A stretch of DNA of 56,888 bases from Plesiocystis pacifica SIR-1 (GTDB lineage Bacteria; Myxococcota_A; Polyangia; Nannocystales; Nannocystaceae), in contig NZ_ABCS01000065.1 of assembly GCF_000170895.1 (NCBI RefSeq), positions 1-56,888 on the forward strand, given 5' to 3'. The translations under genes and the position numbers were made by a program. Below the pieces are notes generated by a model. That model was not told where the DNA came from, searched no databases, and worked only from the letters and a program-made list of their open reading frames with translations. Numbering within the stretch: the first letter of the stretch is position 1; each line of letters starts with the position of its first letter. This document shows positions 52,355-56,888 of the stretch, piece by piece.

Positions 52355-53761
52355 ATGAGCGAGGCGACCTGGCGCGGAGGCGCAACGACCATCGAGCACA
52401 CCGACGAGCTCGTCCAGTGGTTCGAGAAGGCCTGCCGCCCCGACGGACACCTGATCGGCACGGAGCAAGAGAAGTTCGGCCTCTACCTGAGCACCGTCGA
52501 CGGCGAGGCCGACGTGCCGACCCCGGTCCGCTACCGCGAGCACGTCCTGCCCACCCTCGAGGGGCTGCGCGATCGCTTTGGCTGGCGCGAGTCCAAGTCC
52601 CGGGGCATCCACGGCGAGCTCATCGCCCTCGAGCGCGACGGCGCCTCGATCACCCTCGAGCCCGGCGGCCAGTTCGAGCTCAGCGGCGCCCCCCTGCCCA
52701 CGGTCCACGACACCTGCGCGGAGTTCAGCACCCACTACGACGAGCTCCACGCCGTCGCCGAGCCCATGGGCGTGGCCTGGATCGCCAGCGGCTTCCACCC
52801 CTTCGCTACCCGCGGCGAGATCGACGTGATGCCCAAGGGGCGCTACGCGGTCATGAAGTCCTACCTGCCCACCAAGGGGGAGCGAGCCCTGGACATGATG
52901 TTCCGGACTTGCACCGTGCAGGCCAACTTCGACTACCGCGACGAGGCCCAGTGCGGCCTGCGCCTGCGCATGATCATGGGCATCTCCGGGCTGATCACCG
53001 CGCTGTTCGCCAACTCCCCCTACGTCGAGGGCGAGCACCGCGGGACCCGCTCGATGCGCTCGGCGACCTGGGAGCACGTCGACCCCGACCGCTGCGGCCT
53101 GCTGCCCTTCGTGTTCGAGCCGGACTTCAGCTGGCAGCGCTACGTCGACTGGGCCCTCGACGTGCCGATGTTCTTCGTCTACCGCGGCGGCCGCTACAAC
53201 GCCCACCACGTCCCCTTCCGGCGCTTCCTGGCCGAGGGCTACACCGACGAGGCCGGCACCACCCACCGCGCCACCCAGGCCGACTGGGAGCTGCACCTGA
53301 GCACCCTGTTCCCCGAGGTGCGGATCAAGCCCTTCATCGAGATCCGCGGGGCCGACTCCGTGGGCAGCAAGACCGTGTGCGCGCTCCCGGCCCTGTGCAA
53401 GGGCATCCTCTATGACGACGACGCCCGCGAGGGCGCCTGGGAGCTCGTCGCCAACCTCGACTTCGCCGGGCGCATGGACCTGTGGAAGCGCGGCCGCACC
53501 GACGGGCTGAGCGACCCCGAGGTCCTCGACAAGTGCCGCAAGCTCCTGACCCTGGCCCGGGGCGGCCTCGAGCGCCTCGACGTCCGCGACTCCAAGGGCC
53601 GGACCGAGGCCCGCTTCCTCGACGCCCTCGACGCCCAGGTCGAGCGCGGGGCGACGCCGGCCGGGGACGTGCTCGCGCGCCTGGGTCCCAAGCCCGGCCG
53701 CGGCAAGCAGGCCCGGCTCGAGCTCGTGCGCAACTTCCACTTCGCCGGAAAACACTTCTGA
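52355..53761 (+). CDS. gshA: Glutamate-cysteine ligase
   Basis: A 468-residue protein of the GCS2 family, the plant/alphaproteobacterial type of gamma-glutamylcysteine synthetase, which joins glutamate and cysteine with ATP in the first step of glutathione synthesis. HLIGTEQEKFGLYL, the ALERDGASITLEPGGQFELS stretch with its Glu residues, and MKSYLPTKGERALDMMFRTC, then TVQANFDYRDE, are family hallmarks. FIEIRGADSVGSKTVCALPA is the C-terminal ATP-site part. Paralogues include EgtA of ergothioneine synthesis, but length and motifs fit GshA better. No gshB is nearby. The ATG at 52355 has GGAG upstream. Confidence 0.9.
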   Translation: MSEATWRGGATTIEHTDELVQWFEKACRPDGHLIGTEQEKFGLYLSTVDGEADVPTPVRYREHVLPTLEGLRDRFGWRESKSRGIHGELIALERDGASITLEPGGQFELSGAPLPTVHDTCAEFSTHYDELHAVAEPMGVAWIASGFHPFATRGEIDVMPKGRYAVMKSYLPTKGERALDMMFRTCTVQANFDYRDEAQCGLRLRMIMGISGLITALFANSPYVEGEHRGTRSMRSATWEHVDPDRCGLLPFVFEPDFSWQRYVDWALDVPMFFVYRGGRYNAHHVPFRRFLAEGYTDEAGTTHRATQADWELHLSTLFPEVRIKPFIEIRGADSVGSKTVCALPALCKGILYDDDAREGAWELVANLDFAGRMDLWKRGRTDGLSDPEVLDKCRKLLTLARGGLERLDVRDSKGRTEARFLDALDAQVERGATPAGDVLARLGPKPGRGKQARLELVRNFHFAGKHF

Positions 53762-53774
53762 GCAGGGCGGAGCC

Positions 53775-54218
53775 GTGGCCAAGCGCCCTCCCAGGACCCC
53801 CAAGGACGAGCTCGACAGCTCGGGGCTCAGTCGACGCGCGCGCCGTCAACTCAGCGCCGAGGTCCAGGCGAGGGTCGCCCAGGCCTGGAGCGAGGGTCGA
53901 GCGCTGATCCTGAACGCGAACAAGCCGAACTACTCGGAGGCCTTCACCATCGAAGCGGAGCAGTACACCCTGCTCCGCCGCGCCATCCTCGACGCCGTCG
54001 AGGCCCTCGCGGACCCCTCTGGTGAGGTCCTGCTGCGCGACGTCCAGGTCGTCGTCCAGGACCAGCTCGGCTCGCACGAGCGCTTCCCCAAGGGTCGAAT
54101 GACGAACTACACCCGCTACACAAAGACAGATCTGGAGGCTCGGGGAGAGCTCGAGCGCATCCCTCGGAGCTCGCCCCAACGCCTACGCCGGACCGAGCCT
54201 CCCCAGCGGTCGGAGTGA
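53775..54218 (+). CDS. Small basic protein, DUF6958-like C-terminus
   Basis: A 147-residue protein with a GTG start 13 bases after gshA. Residues 42-75 (LILNANKPNYSEAFTIEAEQ, YTLLRRAILDAVEAL) and the end (YTRYTKTDLEARGELERIPR, SSPQRLRRT) resemble the DUF6958 family, a small winged-helix-like domain of unknown role. Close spacing suggests co-transcription with gshA. The DUF assignment is from memory of the K-x-DLEARG-x-IERVPG-x-x-PQRLRR signature and should be confirmed. Confidence 0.6.
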   Translation: MAKRPPRTPKDELDSSGLSRRARRQLSAEVQARVAQAWSEGRALILNANKPNYSEAFTIEAEQYTLLRRAILDAVEALADPSGEVLLRDVQVVVQDQLGSHERFPKGRMTNYTRYTKTDLEARGELERIPRSSPQRLRRTEPPQRSE

Positions 54219-54246
54219 GCCTTCGTCCGAACAAAACGAGCGTGCT

Positions 54247-55359
54247 ATGCCTGGCGAACGCATGCCCGCCTCGGCCTTTGAACCGCTGACCTTCGCCCAC
54301 GGCCCGAGCATGGCCAACCGCTTCATGCTCGCGCCGATGACCAACCTCCAGAGCCACCCGGACGGCACCCTCGGCGACGACGAGTACCGCTGGCTGACCA
54401 TGCGCGCGGCCGGAGGCTTCGGCCTGACCATGACCTGCGCCGCCCACGTGCAAGCCAGTGGCCAGGCCTTCCCCGGGCAGCTCGGGGTGTTCGGGGACCA
54501 GCACCTCGACGGCCTGAAGCGGCTCGCCGCGGGCATCCAGGAGCACCCCAGCCTCGCCGTGGTCCAGCTCCACCACGGGGGCAAGCGCGCCCCCCAGAAG
54601 ATCACCGGCGAGGTCCCGGTGTCGTCCTCGGCGGACGCCAAGACCGGGGCCCGGGCCCTCGAGCTCGGGGAGGTCGAGGCCCTGCGCGACGCCTTCATCG
54701 AGGCCGCCGTGCGCTGCGAGCAGGCCGGCTTCGACGGCGTCGAGGTCCACGGCGCCCACGGCTACATCATCACCCAGTTCCTCAGCCCGCGGATGAACCA
54801 GCGCGAGGATCGCTACGGCGGCGACCTCGAGGGTCGCGCGCGCCTGCTCTTCGAGGTCCTCGAGGGCATCCGCGGCCGCTGCCGGCCCGACTTCAACCTC
54901 GGCCTGCGCCTGTCCGTCGAGCGCTTCGGCATGGTCCTGAGCGAGGGCGTGGCGCTGACCCAGCGCGTGCTCGCCTCGGGCCTCGTCGACTACCTCGATC
55001 TCTCGCTGTGGGACGTGTTCAAGGAGCCCGCCGAGGAGGCCCACCAGGGCGAGGGGCGCACGCTCTTGTCCCACTTCACCGGCCTCGAGCGCGGGCAGAC
55101 GCGGCTGGGCGTCGCCGGCAAGATCTACTCGGGCGCCGACGTGCAGGCCTGCCTCGACGCGGGCGTGGACTTCGTCAGCCTGGGGCGCGCGGCCATCCTC
55201 CACCACGACTTCCCCAAGCGCATGGCCGAGGACCCCAGCTTCGAGGTCGCGGCCCTGCCGGTGAGCCCCGACTACCTGCGCGAGCAGGGCCTGGGCCCGG
55301 CCTTCGTCCAGTACATGTCGGGCTGGGAAGGCTTCGTGGCCCCCGCCAGCGCCGGCTGA
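54247..55359 (+). CDS. Old-yellow-enzyme-family NADH:flavin oxidoreductase
   Basis: A 370-residue TIM-barrel flavoprotein. NRFMLAPMTN at the N-terminus is the FMN-binding start; VVQLHHGGKRA and VEVHGAHGYIITQFLSP carry the substrate-binding His residues (HGAH), and RMNQREDRYGGDLEGRARLL is the classic signature. VSLGRAAILHHDFP binds the FMN phosphate. Such enzymes reduce activated C=C bonds with NAD(P)H; the physiological substrate is unknown. A role with glutathione in stress is inference from its position after gshA. A Met five residues downstream could be the start. Confidence 0.88.
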   Translation: MPGERMPASAFEPLTFAHGPSMANRFMLAPMTNLQSHPDGTLGDDEYRWLTMRAAGGFGLTMTCAAHVQASGQAFPGQLGVFGDQHLDGLKRLAAGIQEHPSLAVVQLHHGGKRAPQKITGEVPVSSSADAKTGARALELGEVEALRDAFIEAAVRCEQAGFDGVEVHGAHGYIITQFLSPRMNQREDRYGGDLEGRARLLFEVLEGIRGRCRPDFNLGLRLSVERFGMVLSEGVALTQRVLASGLVDYLDLSLWDVFKEPAEEAHQGEGRTLLSHFTGLERGQTRLGVAGKIYSGADVQACLDAGVDFVSLGRAAILHHDFPKRMAEDPSFEVAALPVSPDYLREQGLGPAFVQYMSGWEGFVAPASAG

Positions 55360-55374
55360 ACCCCTTCGGGGCCC

Positions 55375-56888
55375 TCAGTCTTTCTTCGGCGGGGGCGGGC
55401 CCTTGCGCGGGGGAGGAGGCGGCGGCGCGCCGGGTCCGGGCGGCGGGCCTGCTGCCGCCTCCGGTTCGTCCTCGACCTCGTCGAGCTCCTCGAACTCCTC
55501 CATGTCGAGCTCTTCGAACTCCTCCATGTCGAGCTCCTCGAACTCTTCTTCGGCTTCGGGCTCGTCTGCGGCTTGCTCCGCGTCGCCGTCGTCTTCGGAC
55601 GGAGCCGCGTCGCTGCCTGCTTCGGCCTGCTCCGCGTCGCCGTCGTCTGCCTCCGCGGCTTCGGCTTCACCCGACTCTTCCGACTCTGCCGCGGCGTCGT
55701 CGCCTTCGTCCGCGTCGTCGGCTTCCAGACTCGGCTCGTCCGCGTCGGCCGCTTCCGCGTCGTCGTCGTCCGAGTCCATGTCCATGTCCATGTCCATGTC
55801 CATGTCCATGTCGAAGTCCAGGTCGTCTGACTCGTCCGACTCGGCCTCCTCGGCGCCGTCTTGCTCCGCAGCGGCCTCATCGTCCGACTCCGCTGTAGCC
55901 TCGTCCGACTCGGGAGCAGGCTCATCCGACTCCGCAGCGGCCTGGTCCTCGTCTGACGCGTCGCCAGCAGCCTCTGCCTCGTCATCGACGGCGATGTCGA
56001 AGTCCGAGTCCGCCATGTCGACGTCGAGCTCGGCCTCGCCGCTCGACTCCTCGTTGCCGTCGGAGCCCGCCATGTCGACGTCGAAGTCCAGATCGGCCTC
56101 CGCGTCGGACGAGGCTGCCGCAGCCTCGTCCGCGTCCTCGGAAGCGTCCGACTCTACGGCAAGCTCGTCCGCACCTTCGGCGGCTTCATCCGACTCCGCG
56201 GCAGCCTCGTCCGACTCTGCGACCGCTTCGCCTGACTCCTCGCCGACTTCGTCCGTGTCGGCAGCGACTTCGTCCGACTCCGCGGCGACTTCGTCCGTGT
56301 CCTCAGCGACTTCGTCCGACTCCGCGGCGGCTTCGTCCGTGTCGGCAGCGACTTCGTCCGACTCCGCGGCGACTTCGTCCGTGTCCTCAGCGACTTCGTC
56401 CGCCTCCGCGGCGGCTTCGTCCAGCTCCGCGGCGACCTCGTCCGTGTCTTCGGCGACCTCGTCGGCAACGGCGAGCTCGGCCTCGCCCTCGGCCGCCAGG
56501 TCCTCGCTCTCGCCAGCCTCGACCGCCTCACCGAGATCCTCGAGATCGATGGGCGCCGTGTCGACGGTCTCGAGCATGGGCTCGGGCTCGCCGTCCGCGT
56601 AACCCGAGTGCTCGGGCGGGGGCGGCAGCTCGGCGGCGCTGGTCGGTTGGGGCGTCGAGGGCTCGCGCCGACGCGCCTGAATCGGCTCCCCTGCCACGGC
56701 CTCAGCCTCGACGATCGCTGCTGGACCCTCGCTGTCGTCGAGCTCGTGGACCGAGACCTCGCTGGGCTCCACGGCCTCGACGACCCCGCTCGGGGCCGCG
56801 GCCGGGGCCGGACTGGGACTGTTCGCCGCCAGGAGGGAGCGCAGGGCGTCCCCTTCGGGAAGCTCCCGAATCAGCTCCTCTGCGCGCT
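55375..56888 (-). CDS. Very acidic heptad-repeat protein (partial)
   Basis: The frame is open to the right edge, so the start is missing; 503 residues are visible. The first visible part (AEELIRELPEGDALRSLLAA) may be a helix at the end of another domain. After a Pro/Ala/Glu linker come about 17 heptads of the type D-E-x-A-x-x-x (DEVAEDT, DEVAAES, DEAAAES), then further Asp/Glu/Ala/Ser-rich sequence, a D-F-(D-M)5-D-S-D-D run, three EEFEELDM units and a basic Pro-rich end (PPPPPPRKGPPPPKKD). Overall charge is extremely negative. It could be an entropic bristle, a calcium or basic-protein binder, or a cytoskeletal linker; I recognise no family for this part. Confidence 0.8.
   Translation of the reverse strand, partial: RAEELIRELPEGDALRSLLAANSPSPAPAAAPSGVVEAVEPSEVSVHELDDSEGPAAIVEAEAVAGEPIQARRREPSTPQPTSAAELPPPPEHSGYADGEPEPMLETVDTAPIDLEDLGEAVEAGESEDLAAEGEAELAVADEVAEDTDEVAAELDEAAAEADEVAEDTDEVAAESDEVAADTDEAAAESDEVAEDTDEVAAESDEVAADTDEVGEESGEAVAESDEAAAESDEAAEGADELAVESDASEDADEAAAASSDAEADLDFDVDMAGSDGNEESSGEAELDVDMADSDFDIAVDDEAEAAGDASDEDQAAAESDEPAPESDEATAESDDEAAAEQDGAEEAESDESDDLDFDMDMDMDMDMDMDSDDDDAEAADADEPSLEADDADEGDDAAAESEESGEAEAAEADDGDAEQAEAGSDAAPSEDDGDAEQAADEPEAEEEFEELDMEEFEELDMEEFEELDEVEDEPEAAAGPPPGPGAPPPPPPRKGPPPPKKD
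55495..55545 (-). repeat. Three 24-bp repeats coding EEFEELDM
   Basis: Nearly identical 24-bp units encode EEFEELDM, EEFEELDM and EEFEELDE close to the C-terminus of the acidic protein. Aromatic Phe in an acidic helix suggests a short binding motif presented several times. Confidence 0.75.
55775..55811 (-). repeat. Hexanucleotide repeat coding Met-Asp
   Basis: Six tandem copies of CATGTC (plus strand) code alternating Met and Asp in the acidic protein. It is an exact short tandem repeat that can change length by slippage without shifting the frame. Confidence 0.85.
56150..56475 (-). repeat. 21-bp tandem repeats coding acidic heptads
   Basis: About 15-17 units of 21 bp encode D-E-x-A-x-x-x heptads. 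Neighbouring units alternate between two or three variants (for example DEVAEDT then DEVAAES), giving a higher-order period of 42 to 63 bp that points to block duplications. Confidence 0.8.

Noticed and set aside
55403..56602. Ser/Ala-rich plus-strand frame opposite the acidic protein
   Set aside because: It is the complement of the Asp/Glu repeats (Glu and Asp codons read as Ser and Leu/Val), so it mirrors the repeat and is not an independent gene.

Overview
The window is GC-rich, coding-dense DNA from a myxobacterium (Myxococcota). Pointers are a two-VWA surface protein with a MYXO-CTERM-like tail (Cys-x-Cys, hydrophobic stretch, five Arg), several lipoproteins with long low-complexity linkers, a Cys-rich lipoprotein, three tandem bactofilins, and a degenerate kinase-like protein beside type VI secretion genes. 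The marine or Nannocystis-like branch is a guess from overall style. No sequence search was run.

Layout. (1) 1-4264, minus strand: end of a type VI secretion (T6SS) operon, tssE-tssF-tssG, followed by an FHA-domain protein cut by the left edge. (2) 5186-11286: a zinc-ribbon pseudokinase with a C-terminal membrane anchor, a VWA surface protein, a Cys-rich lipoprotein and a beta-propeller-like lipoprotein. (3) 11303-13673, minus: an overlapping four-gene set resembling fliO-fliP-fliQ-fliR, the membrane core of a type III export gate, with a DUF3820-like gene upstream. No other flagellar or injectisome gene is in the window.

(4) 13781-46494, minus: one 33-kb run of translation and transcription genes. 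In transcription order it is tRNA-Thr(TGT), Tyr, Gly, Thr(GGT), tuf copy 2 (frameshifted), rpmG, tRNA-Trp, secE, nusG, rplK, rplA, rplJ, rplL, rpoB, rpoC, rpsL, rpsG, fusA, tuf copy 1, rpsJ, rplD, rplW, rplB, rpsS, rplV, rpsC, rplP, rpmC, rpsQ, rplN, rplX, rplE, rpsH, rplF, rplR, rpsE, rpmD, rplO, secY, infA-like, rpmJ, rpsM, rpsK, rpsD, rpoA, rplQ. The order is the classical ancestral one, but rplC, rpsN, adk and map are missing from their usual places. The IF-1-like gene is divergent, and hairpins divide the run at rplL/rpoB, rpoC/rpsL, rplO/secY and secY/infA.

(5) 46714-56888: a helical-repeat (TPR-like) lipoprotein, a small membrane protein, a HEAT-repeat lipoprotein, a three-bactofilin operon, a glutamate-cysteine ligase followed by a small DUF6958-like protein and an old-yellow-enzyme-like oxidoreductase, and finally a very acidic heptad-repeat protein that runs off the right edge.

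I found no rRNA, insertion sequence, CRISPR array or prophage. Most of the window is ordinary. The parts most worth a second look are the isolated fliOPQR-like set, the pseudokinase, the missing ribosomal genes with the odd infA and its leader, the duplicated tuf genes with a one-base deletion, and the acidic repeat protein.
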